Shown in pieces: positions 16,016 through 24,015 of a stretch of 64,000 nucleotides of DNA. Position 1 is the stretch's first letter. Every line of letters begins with the position of its first letter. The stretch is taken from the NCBI RefSeq assembly GCF_023284065.1, contig NZ_JAKIKP010000010.1, forward strand, positions 90,420-154,419. Reading direction: 5' to 3'. Position numbers and translations under genes: made by a program. The notes below the pieces were generated by a model. That model saw only the letters and a list, made by a program, of their open reading frames with translations. It did not search any database and was not told the origin of the DNA. Source of the DNA: Shewanella gaetbuli. Lineage in GTDB: Bacteria; Pseudomonadota; Gammaproteobacteria; Enterobacterales; Shewanellaceae.

Positions 16016-16678
16016 TTAACGATAATCACTTCGGCGAGGGCGCTCAAAGTATTGAATCCGCTCTTCAATATAACTTATAGCTTTGCGGCATTTACCTAAA
16101 CGACGATGCATCAAAAGTATGTCATTTTGCAATTTAATTTTATCTGCAGCATGACATAAGTCTAGATTAGATTCCATTTGTTGAATTTTAAATTCAAATT
16201 TCTTAGCCCAATTAAGATGCTTATTGAGCTCATCATACAATTGATGGCTGTTTTTCATTATGTTGCCAGCAAGCCAACCAAACTCACTTTGTTGCATGGA
16301 GGTTTGTTGTTTTTTGGCGTAACGAGCTCGATTACTGGCTTTTGCTTGGGCGACCGATTTTAAATTGATATTGGTTGTCAGTAAGGCTCTTTTTAACGCG
16401 GTAAACCTGTCTTGAATGCGTTGACAACTTAGTTCGATGGTACTCTTTGCAAGATTTAGCTTAATTTGTTTTTCGAGTTGATTCAGATCTTGGCGCAATT
16501 GTTCTACACAAGGTCGTAATGCTGCGCCTTGCTGACTAAAAACGTTATGATTAAAGCGTTCGACATTTTCAAGCGATTTTCTTTGCTTAGGGGCGAGCTG
16601 TTTGTCATGAATTAATACGTCTTGCTCAACTTGATGAAGTTGTTGTCTGAGCAAGTGAATGAGTTGTTCGGCATTCAT
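16016..16678 (-). CDS. priC: Primosomal replication protein PriC
   Basis: A helical, basic protein of 220 residues. The C-terminal part (KLQNDILLMHRRLGKCRKAI then SYIEERIQYF) matches the PriC family pattern of paired helices; E. coli PriC is 175 residues, so this one is somewhat longer. PriC loads DnaB at stalled forks with SSB bound nearby. The start at 16678 forms an ATGA overlap with the stop of the TSUP gene, indicating translational coupling; the upstream ATG at 16693 lies inside that gene. Position in a run led by dinG fits a DNA-repair role. Confidence 0.82.
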   Translation of the reverse strand: MNAEQLIHLLRQQLHQVEQDVLIHDKQLAPKQRKSLENVERFNHNVFSQQGAALRPCVEQLRQDLNQLEKQIKLNLAKSTIELSCQRIQDRFTALKRALLTTNINLKSVAQAKASNRARYAKKQQTSMQQSEFGWLAGNIMKNSHQLYDELNKHLNWAKKFEFKIQQMESNLDLCHAADKIKLQNDILLMHRRLGKCRKAISYIEERIQYFERPRRSDYR

Positions 16679-17448
16679 ACCCAAGCACTCCATGCTAAAT
16701 GGGCCGCAATTGAAACCACTGAGATAATAAACAGCGGCTTAATAAAAGGGATACCAAATCGAATCGCACTGCGAGCCCCAATGAACGAGCCTGCCATCAT
16801 ACATAACCCCATCCATAACCCTAAAATCCAGTTTACTTGGCCTAAAAATGCAAATATGGCTAATGCCGTAATGTTGCTGATTAAGGTCATAATTCTGGCT
16901 AGAGCACAGCTTTCAAGTAACGGAAGTTTATGCAGTGAAATTGATGATACTGTCCAAAATGCCCCAATACCAGGGCCGGCAAAACCGTCATATCCACCCA
17001 ATATTAACCCTTGAACTGATTGCTTTGTGTGGTCTGGTGATTCTTTTGGTGGAGTATAGGTTTTACTGCCCATGGCTTTAGGGCTAAATAAAGTATAAAT
17101 AGCAATACTGATGATAAGCAGAGGCAAAAGCTTTTCTAACCATGCTGAGTTAATCAGAAAAACCAGCCCGCTACCTAAAATTGCCCCAACAAAAGTGGCA
17201 ATGGCACACAAACGCCAAAACTTAGGCACAAATAGTTGTTGCTTATAATAAGTATAGCTAGACGTGAACGAACCAAAACAAGCCGCTAATTTGTTGGTGC
17301 CTAAGGCTAAGTGTGGCGGGATGCCCATGGTTAACAACGCAGGAATTGATAATAACCCTCCGCCGCCAACAATGGCGTCAATAAACCCAGCAATAATCCC
17401 AATAACGGCTAATAATAATAGCTGGCTTGGGTCTATCAATAATTCCAA
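16675..17448 (-). CDS. TSUP/TauE-SafE family permease
   Basis: A 257-residue membrane protein with about eight hydrophobic segments and the family features AGFIDAIVGGGGLLSIPALL near residue 20 and LGTNKLAACFGS near residue 50. It resembles YfcA-type members of the TSUP family, which export or import sulfite, sulfoacetate or related anions; the substrate is unknown. It lies 7 bases after dinG and overlaps priC by 4 bases. Permeases of this type often follow DNA-metabolism genes in Shewanella without an evident functional link. Confidence 0.88.
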   Translation of the reverse strand: MELLIDPSQLLLLAVIGIIAGFIDAIVGGGGLLSIPALLTMGIPPHLALGTNKLAACFGSFTSSYTYYKQQLFVPKFWRLCAIATFVGAILGSGLVFLINSAWLEKLLPLLIISIAIYTLFSPKAMGSKTYTPPKESPDHTKQSVQGLILGGYDGFAGPGIGAFWTVSSISLHKLPLLESCALARIMTLISNITALAIFAFLGQVNWILGLWMGLCMMAGSFIGARSAIRFGIPFIKPLFIISVVSIAAHLAWSAWV

Positions 17449-17455
17449 AATTTAC

Positions 17456-19531
17456 CTACTCAATGACTCGCCTAAATGGCGGTAGTGCGTCAATTAATGA
17501 TTTTCCGTAACGTTTGGTGACTAAACGGCGGTCTAAAATAGTCACACGACCATAATCTTCTTCTTTACGCAGTAATCTACCACAACTTTGTACTAATTTA
17601 CGTGATGCATCTGGAATGGTGAGCTGTAAAAATGGGTTGCCACCTTTCATTTTAACGTATTCTGCATGAGCTTGCTCAACCGGAGACGTCGGCACAGCAA
17701 ACGGCAATTTAGTGATGATGAGGTTTGTTAAGTAGTCGCCGGGTAAATCTAACCCTTCCGAAAAACTGCCTGTGCCAAAAATAATACTTGGCTCTCCGTC
17801 GTCACAACGCTGTTTATGTTGGGCTAAAATTTGTTGTCTTGGTATTGTTCCTTGTACAAATAATTGTTGTTTTGGGATTTTTCCTTCAACAAGATCTGCA
17901 ACTTTCTCCATTTGCCAGTATGAAGCAAATAATACCAGCGTGGCCATTTCACCTTCTATTAACGCTAAAATTTGGCTGGCTAATTCTTCGGTGTAATTAT
18001 CATGGGTGGGTTCATTATCCATTTGTGGAATAAACAAGGTGGCGTTGTTTTGGTAGTCAAAAGGGGACTGTAAAGCTAAAAAACGACTGCCGTCTTGGGT
18101 TGTTAAACCAACTTGGTGCGCAAAATGGTTAAAGTTATTTAACGCCCTTAATGTGGCGCTACACAATACCACTCCCGCAGCCTTTTGCCACAGCATAGAC
18201 TCAAGCATAAAGCCCACTTCTATTGGTGAAGCGCACACAAGATAATCTTGTTGTTTTCCGGTAATCAACTCAATCCATCTTGCCGTTGGCGCACCTTTTT
18301 TGCTGTCTTCTTTGGCGACTATTTTCCACAGTTTATGTAAGTTTTCTAGGCGTTGTAAGATAAATCCTGTTTCTGACAACAAACCCTCTGACTGATGCTT
18401 AGGCACTTCACCATCTTTAATGGCTTCACTTAACACGGCAACAACTTTATTAAATTGTTTTACGCCGCTACCGGTGGCGGTAGATAAGTTTTCAGCTTGA
18501 ATGGTTAATGCTTCAGGAAGTTGCCCATGCTCGAAGCGCCAGCGAGTTTCTGGGTTAGCAAAAAACTGTGGCTGAGTGTCACAAAAGTGTGCCACTTGGT
18601 TTAACAAGCTAACAATATCAGTAATGTGATCCAACATCGCTTGTACGGGGGCGATAATATTATTGGTTTTAAGTTGGTTTTGTAATTTGCTACAGGTTTT
18701 ACTGGCTTTTTCTAACCAATCGGTAGCGCCGCGTAAGGTGGCTTGAGCGCTGGAAAAGTCACGGGCAACAATGGGTAGATGATGCGCTTCATCAATAATG
18801 TAAAACATGTCTTCAGGTTCGGGCAAAATAACACCACCGCCTAACTCTAAGTCTGCAAAAAGTAAGCTGTGGTTTGCAATTAATACATCCCATGTATCAA
18901 CATCTTCACGGGCCTTATGAAAAGGGCAATGATGGTGTGCCGAAACTTGCTTATGACAACTGTGTTTGTCACAACAAATTTGCTGCCATAAAAAGTCTGG
19001 AATCGGTTCTTTTAAGCTGTCTAATTCACCGTTCCACTTTTTCTGGTGATAGTCTTGATGCAACTGTTGTAATTGGTCTATTTGTGTTTGGTCAGGTTTG
19101 GTTTGCCACATGGCCATTTGCGCACTGTCTTGAGTGCCTATCATGGCTTCCAATTTAGCAAGACACACATATCGTTGGCGCCCTTTAACTAAACCAAATT
19201 TAAAATCTAAACCTGAATGCTGTAAAAAGAAGGGTAAATCTTTATGCAGTAATTGTTCTTGTAAAGCGACTGTTGCCGTGGCAATACAGACCTTTTTTTT
19301 ACTGGCTAACCCAAGTGGAATAGCACCTAGAATATACGACAAAGATTTACCAATTCCCGTACCCGCTTCTACCACTATGATACGTCGGTGTTTGTCATAT
19401 TCACCCGCTAAGGTTTTAGAGATCTCTGCTACCATATAATTTTGCTCACGACGGGAACGAAATTGCGGCATCGCGCTGGCAATGTCTTTATAGGTAGAGC
19501 GAATTTGCGTTTTTACCTTATCGGTGAGCAT
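17456..19531 (-). CDS. dinG: ATP-dependent DNA helicase DinG
   Basis: A 691-residue XPD-like superfamily 2 helicase. Walker A is EAGTGIGKSLSY near residue 55, and the DEAH box is DEAHHLP. Four cysteines suitable for a 4Fe-4S cluster are present (RQRYVC, then CC, SC and CPF between about residues 120 and 210). The C-terminal motif QSCGRLLRKEEDYG is helicase motif VI. DinG unwinds R-loops and forked DNA and belongs to the SOS response in E. coli. A perfect LexA box lies 34 bases before the ATG, shared with divergent polB. It heads a tightly packed run with TSUP, priC, DUF2057 and HDAC genes. Confidence 0.95.
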   Translation of the reverse strand: MLTDKVKTQIRSTYKDIASAMPQFRSRREQNYMVAEISKTLAGEYDKHRRIIVVEAGTGIGKSLSYILGAIPLGLASKKKVCIATATVALQEQLLHKDLPFFLQHSGLDFKFGLVKGRQRYVCLAKLEAMIGTQDSAQMAMWQTKPDQTQIDQLQQLHQDYHQKKWNGELDSLKEPIPDFLWQQICCDKHSCHKQVSAHHHCPFHKAREDVDTWDVLIANHSLLFADLELGGGVILPEPEDMFYIIDEAHHLPIVARDFSSAQATLRGATDWLEKASKTCSKLQNQLKTNNIIAPVQAMLDHITDIVSLLNQVAHFCDTQPQFFANPETRWRFEHGQLPEALTIQAENLSTATGSGVKQFNKVVAVLSEAIKDGEVPKHQSEGLLSETGFILQRLENLHKLWKIVAKEDSKKGAPTARWIELITGKQQDYLVCASPIEVGFMLESMLWQKAAGVVLCSATLRALNNFNHFAHQVGLTTQDGSRFLALQSPFDYQNNATLFIPQMDNEPTHDNYTEELASQILALIEGEMATLVLFASYWQMEKVADLVEGKIPKQQLFVQGTIPRQQILAQHKQRCDDGEPSIIFGTGSFSEGLDLPGDYLTNLIITKLPFAVPTSPVEQAHAEYVKMKGGNPFLQLTIPDASRKLVQSCGRLLRKEEDYGRVTILDRRLVTKRYGKSLIDALPPFRRVIE

Positions 19532-19564
19532 AAGTAGTGTCTATTCTGCTATGACTAAATTATG

Positions 19565-19580
19565 CTGTACATAATAACAG
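19565..19580. promoter_or_regulatory. LexA (SOS) box between dinG and polB
   Basis: CTGT-ACATAATA-ACAG, an exact CTGT-N8-ACAG palindrome with an AT-rich centre, in a gap of only 58 bases. It sits 9 bases before the polB GTG and about 34 before the dinG ATG, so LexA bound here could repress both directions. Confidence 0.88.
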
Positions 19581-19589
19581 TGAATCCAT

Positions 19590-22031
19590 GTGCTTAAAAT
19601 AGATAAAAAATTGAAGCTAACTAATTCTACAGCTAAAAATAACTTGATCACCTTAAAGGGCCAAGTATTAACTCGCCATGCGATATATCGTCATGGTCAA
19701 TTAGTCTTGCAATACTATATTAAAACGGCAGATGGCCCTGTTTTGGTCGAGTTAAACAATCAACATATCGTGTGTTTTTGTCGTCAGGTCGATGTGGACA
19801 AGCTAACGCCACACTTAGACAAAGTAACCGTAAAACCACTAACTATGGTTGATTTTAATCATCATGCTGTGTGTGGTCTGTATTTTTCATCTAATTCAGC
19901 TTTAAAACAATTAACCAGAATAGCGAACGATTTAGGCATAAATTTATATGAAGCCGATATTCGTCCTGAGCAACGCTTCCTTGTCGAGCGCTTCATAGCG
20001 TTTAATATTGAATGCCAAGGTGAAATTGGCCACAGTCGTCAAAATTTGCCTGTTATGCAGTGTTTTAGAGCGAGACAATTATCAGATGTGAATAATCGAG
20101 ATGATGAAGTGCGGAAACCGTGTTTACGGGTTATTTCACTTGATTTTGAATGCAGCATGAAAGGGGAGTTGTACTCTGTTGGCTTGTATGGTGAACACTA
20201 TCAAAAGGTCATTATGGTGGGCGAGCCATCACTTGAGAATGAATCTGCAGATTATATTAGCTGGGTAGCTAATGAAGTTTCCTTAATACACAAGCTTATT
20301 CAGTGGTTTAGCGACTATGACCCAGACATTATTATTGGTTGGGCGGTGGTGGTTTTTGACTTAGCGCTATTATATAAGCGTTGCCAATTACATAATATTG
20401 CCTTGAAAATTGGCCGAGGTGGGACTGAACTAACTTGGAAAGTTGAAAATAAATATCGCCCAGAAACGTTAAGTTTACCTGGAAGGGTGGTGTTAGATGG
20501 TATTGATTGGTTAAAAGCTGCATTTTATCAATTTGACAGTTTCTCTTTGGAAAACGTCTCAAGAGTGTTACTTGATGAAGGTAAAGCAATTCATGACGTA
20601 GAAAATCGAGGGGGAGAAATCACCCAAATGTTTCACTCAGATAAATTGCAATTGGCGCATTATAATCTTACCGATAGCCGATTAGTGTGGGACATTTTTG
20701 AAAAAACTAACTTACTCGCTTTTGCTATAGAAAGGGCAAAACTGACCGGCTTAGAGTTTGGTCGTGTGGGTGCATCAGTGGCAGCGTTTTATCACCTTTA
20801 TCTTCCGCATTTGCATCGAAGTGGTTTTGTGGCACCACATATGCCTGCCAGTGATGGATTAGAGAGCCCTGGTGGTTATGTCATGGACTCTATTCCGGGG
20901 TATTACAAAAATGTACTGGTGTTAGATTTTAAAAGCCTTTATCCCTCAATTATTCGTACTTTTTTAATTGACCCCAAAGGATTGGTTGAAGGTTTAAAAC
21001 TTGCAGAAACCTCGGGTAATAACAACCCTGAATTAGTTGAAGGTTTTTTAGGGGCTCAATTTCATCGTCAAGAGCCTATTCTACCTAAGTTAATTGCACG
21101 ATTAGCAGCACAAAGAGAGCAGGCTAAACAGGATAAAAACGAGCCATTATCTCAAGCTATTAAAATTATTATGAACTCGCTTTATGGCGTGTTGGGCTCA
21201 AGAGGGTGCGTATTTCATGATGCCAAATTAGCCAGTTCCATTACCATGCGCGGTCATCAAATTATGAAATTGACTAAATTGTGGATTGAACAAATGGGCT
21301 ATAAGGTGATTTATGGTGACACTGACTCTACCTTCGTTTGGCTTGGGGACTCACCAGAGTTAAGTGCACAATCAATCGGCCAGCAATTAGCTATAACTAT
21401 GACACAAAAGTGGCAAGAGTGGTGCAAAGAACATTATCAGCTTACCAGTTTTTTAGAACTGGAATTTGAAAGCCATTTTCAGCAATTTATTATGCCTACC
21501 CTTCGCGGAAGTGAACTTGGAAGTAAAAAGCGCTATGTCGGAATGAAATTAGATAAACAGGCCAAACCGCAAATCATTTTCAAGGGAATGGAACAAGTGA
21601 GGAGTGATTGGACACCGTTATCTAAAAGAATTCAACTACAACTCTATCAACGATTTTTTAATCAGCAAGATATTACCGCCTTCTTATCTTCACAAATCAG
21701 TTTATTGAAACAAGGGCATTTTGATCAAGAGCTAGTCTTTACTAAGCGCTTAAAGCGAAATGTTGAAGACTATACCGCTAAATCAACCCCTCATGTAAAA
21801 GCGGCTAAATTGATGGCGGAGTATCAACAACAAGAGCAATGGCTTAAAAAAGGTGCAGTAATTAAATATGTGATGACCATCACGGGCGTTGAACCTGTAT
21901 GCGACAAAAAGTGGCATTTAGACTATGACTATTACACTGAAAAGCAGATTAAACCGATTGCAGAACCCATACTTTTATTGCTAGGTGAGAGTTTTGATAA
22001 CTTTTTGAACGGCCAAATGTTGTTGATATAG
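19590..22031 (+). CDS. polB: DNA polymerase II (family B)
   Basis: An 813-residue B-family polymerase. The exonuclease motifs are kept: LDFECSMKGELYSVGL (Exo I Asp and Glu), VVFDL (Exo II Asp, with Ala where E. coli has Asn) and YNLTDSRLV (Exo III). The polymerase motifs are DFKSLYPSIIRTF, KIIMNSLYGVLG and YGDTDSTF with two catalytic Asp. Pol II proofreads and does error-restrained lesion bypass and fork restart, and is SOS-induced in E. coli. The start is a GTG; no better start exists nearby. The protein is about 30 residues longer than E. coli Pol II. It is transcribed divergently from dinG. Confidence 0.95.
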   Translation: MLKIDKKLKLTNSTAKNNLITLKGQVLTRHAIYRHGQLVLQYYIKTADGPVLVELNNQHIVCFCRQVDVDKLTPHLDKVTVKPLTMVDFNHHAVCGLYFSSNSALKQLTRIANDLGINLYEADIRPEQRFLVERFIAFNIECQGEIGHSRQNLPVMQCFRARQLSDVNNRDDEVRKPCLRVISLDFECSMKGELYSVGLYGEHYQKVIMVGEPSLENESADYISWVANEVSLIHKLIQWFSDYDPDIIIGWAVVVFDLALLYKRCQLHNIALKIGRGGTELTWKVENKYRPETLSLPGRVVLDGIDWLKAAFYQFDSFSLENVSRVLLDEGKAIHDVENRGGEITQMFHSDKLQLAHYNLTDSRLVWDIFEKTNLLAFAIERAKLTGLEFGRVGASVAAFYHLYLPHLHRSGFVAPHMPASDGLESPGGYVMDSIPGYYKNVLVLDFKSLYPSIIRTFLIDPKGLVEGLKLAETSGNNNPELVEGFLGAQFHRQEPILPKLIARLAAQREQAKQDKNEPLSQAIKIIMNSLYGVLGSRGCVFHDAKLASSITMRGHQIMKLTKLWIEQMGYKVIYGDTDSTFVWLGDSPELSAQSIGQQLAITMTQKWQEWCKEHYQLTSFLELEFESHFQQFIMPTLRGSELGSKKRYVGMKLDKQAKPQIIFKGMEQVRSDWTPLSKRIQLQLYQRFFNQQDITAFLSSQISLLKQGHFDQELVFTKRLKRNVEDYTAKSTPHVKAAKLMAEYQQQEQWLKKGAVIKYVMTITGVEPVCDKKWHLDYDYYTEKQIKPIAEPILLLLGESFDNFLNGQMLLI

Positions 22032-22176
22032 TGTTGAAAAATTATTGTTGACTGCAAACTTGTTAATTTTTTTTGGTTTTTTTTTGGTTTTTTGTGCTGG
22101 TAAATGTATTACTTTAGTATTTATTACACTGGTTTTGTCCTGATATTTTGAATGTTTGAAAAATTTCATGCTAGCC

Positions 22177-22198
22177 TTTGTGTTAAATAGAACACAAA
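22177..22198. repeat. Operator-like inverted repeat upstream of the porin
   Basis: Perfect 8-bp arms TTTGTGTT and AACACAAA around AAATAG, ending 43 bases before the porin ATG. It could be an operator or a 5' UTR hairpin. Spacing does not fit CRP. The preceding stretch (22060-22100) has three T runs separated by GG. Confidence 0.5.
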
Positions 22199-22241
22199 AA
22201 ATCACTCAAATGTGAGAGAAAATAAAAGAAGGTAAAGTTTG

Positions 22242-23420
22242 ATGAACAAGACGATTATTGCTTCTGCATTAGCAGCGGCTATGTTTGTACCTGCAGCTTC
22301 AGCTGTCGAAGTATACAAAGATGAAAAGAACTCTATGTCAATTGGTGGCTTCATTGATGCCCGTGTTTACAACGGCCAAGGTGAAACAGAGTTAGTGAAT
22401 GGCGCATCGCGTATTAACTTTGGTTTTGATCGTCAAATGGACAATGGCTGGGCTGCATTTGCTAAATTTGAGTGGGGTGTAAACCCATTTGGTAACAGTG
22501 AAATTGTTTACAACTCAGATAGCCGTTTTGAGTCAAGCAGTGATGAGTTTTTAAATAACCGTTTAGGTTATGTGGGTTTATCTCATGATGTGTATGGCTC
22601 GTTGAGCTTAGGTAAGCAATGGGGTGTTTGGTATGACCTAGTAGGTGCAACCAACAACCCTATCGTATGGGATGGTAATGCATCTGGTACTTATACTTAT
22701 AACAAAGCTGATGGTGCAATTAACGGTACTGGTCGTGGTGACAAAACCATTCAATACCGCAACACTTTCGGTAAGTTCAGCTTAGGTGTGCAGATGCAAC
22801 TTAAGCAAAACTCTTTTGATTTAGTTGTAGATGACCCAACTATTCAACCAATTAATGGTCTTGTTACTACTAGCTCAATTGGTTCAGTTGAATATGGCAA
22901 CACATTCGGTTTATCTGCAATGTATCAAGTGACTGATAAATTCAATGTAGGTGTTGCGTTTAACACTGGTGAGTTTGATGCAGACTTAATCGGTGGTGCT
23001 TCATTTAAGGCGCGTGATGAAATTTACGGTATTGGCGTAACTTATGGCGGTTGGGATGAAAAAGGATTCCACTTCGCTGCTAACTACAACGAAAATGAAT
23101 TTCATGATACAGATAACTTAGGTCGTATGATTGAAAGTGGACGTGGTTTGGAGTCATTAGTTGCTTATAACTTTGACAACAACATTCGCATCTTTGCAGC
23201 TTACAACGTATTAGATGCTGATACTATTATGACTGCTGAAGAAGGCGAAGTATTCAAACGCCAATTCATGACCGCAGGTGTTCACTATACTTGGGATAAC
23301 AACATCATTTTATACCTAGAAGGTCGTTTAGATAACAGTGACTTCTCTGGTCCAAATGAAGCTGCACAGAAAATTGGTGAAGAAGACGGTATCGGCTTCG
23401 GTATTCGCTATATTCTATAA
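22242..23420 (+). CDS. Gram-negative general porin
   Basis: A 392-residue outer-membrane porin. The signal peptide (ending AASA near residue 21) is followed by VEVYKDEKNSMSIGGFIDAR, a typical first strand, and the C terminus ends FGIRYIL. Strand-turn patterns such as LGYVGLSHDVYGSLSLGKQWG are characteristic of 16-strand trimeric porins of the OmpC/OmpU type in Shewanella and Vibrio. The ATG at 22242 (not the TTG before it) has GAAGG upstream. Codon use looks like that of a highly expressed gene. It allows diffusion of small hydrophilic solutes; regulation may involve the inverted repeat just upstream. Confidence 0.9.
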   Translation: MNKTIIASALAAAMFVPAASAVEVYKDEKNSMSIGGFIDARVYNGQGETELVNGASRINFGFDRQMDNGWAAFAKFEWGVNPFGNSEIVYNSDSRFESSSDEFLNNRLGYVGLSHDVYGSLSLGKQWGVWYDLVGATNNPIVWDGNASGTYTYNKADGAINGTGRGDKTIQYRNTFGKFSLGVQMQLKQNSFDLVVDDPTIQPINGLVTTSSIGSVEYGNTFGLSAMYQVTDKFNVGVAFNTGEFDADLIGGASFKARDEIYGIGVTYGGWDEKGFHFAANYNENEFHDTDNLGRMIESGRGLESLVAYNFDNNIRIFAAYNVLDADTIMTAEEGEVFKRQFMTAGVHYTWDNNIILYLEGRLDNSDFSGPNEAAQKIGEEDGIGFGIRYIL

Positions 23421-23465
23421 GGTATTGGCTGAGCTCATTTAACAAAGCAAAGCTGATAACGTACT

Positions 23466-23500
23466 AAAAATGCCACTCATATTTAATGAGTGGCATTTTT
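23466..23500 (+). terminator. Rho-independent terminator after the porin
   Basis: AAAAATGCCACTCAT pairs with ATGAGTGGCATTTTT; a strong hairpin with a T run, 45 bases after the stop. Confidence 0.9.
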
Positions 23501-24015
23501 GTATTATGACTTATCGAAAAGTACCTAGCTTGAAAAAGACTGATTTAGTTACAGTCACTATTGTTTAAGAATAACAGTATTAATTCAAATGAGATTACAT
23601 CAGTAAAACTTCACAGTGCACACTGAATTCATTGCTTAGAATGAGTGTTAATAGTAATAAATCACTTTAATTTATCGATATTAATTTTCGTAAATTCGAC
23701 TATAAAATTCATCAACCCTCTTCTTTGTAAAACCTACGCTTTCCGCTTTTTAATAGAACTTCTTGTTTTTAGTGGCTTTAATTAATTTTAGGTTTTAATC
23801 ATAAAAAATCATTATATTTAACTATGAGGTTGCATGGTAACCGCATGATTTTTATAACTTTGATCCTCATTGATAACAGTTTTTTAATGTGGTCTATTCC
23901 TTAGAGTTGCTAATCAATTCAGATAACTCTTGTCAGTTTTAATCTATAGCAACAAAACAATCAAAATATAAAACCATAAAAACAAGACAAAAAATTATGT
24001 CTAGGGAAAGAATAG
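23501..24015. other. Long leader region before the first TonB-dependent receptor
   Basis: About 515 AT-rich bases without a credible gene. The last part contains ATGTCTAGGGA (23997-24007), an extended ribosome-binding region that recurs at the same spacing before the second receptor gene. I found no Fur box here. Confidence 0.5.

Noticed and set aside
22060..22100. Three T runs (8, 9 and 6) separated by GG after polB, as terminator or slippage site
   Set aside because: No convincing stem precedes the runs, so I did not call a terminator; noted only as an unusual stretch.
22177..22198. Palindrome as a CRP site
   Set aside because: The TGTG and CACA halves are two bases too far apart for CRP, and the inner bases do not match.
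23899..23920. CTATTCCTTAGAGTTG before the first receptor gene, like the NarP-like half sites
   Set aside because: Only one heptamer matches; the second half (GAGTTGC) is not an inverted partner.
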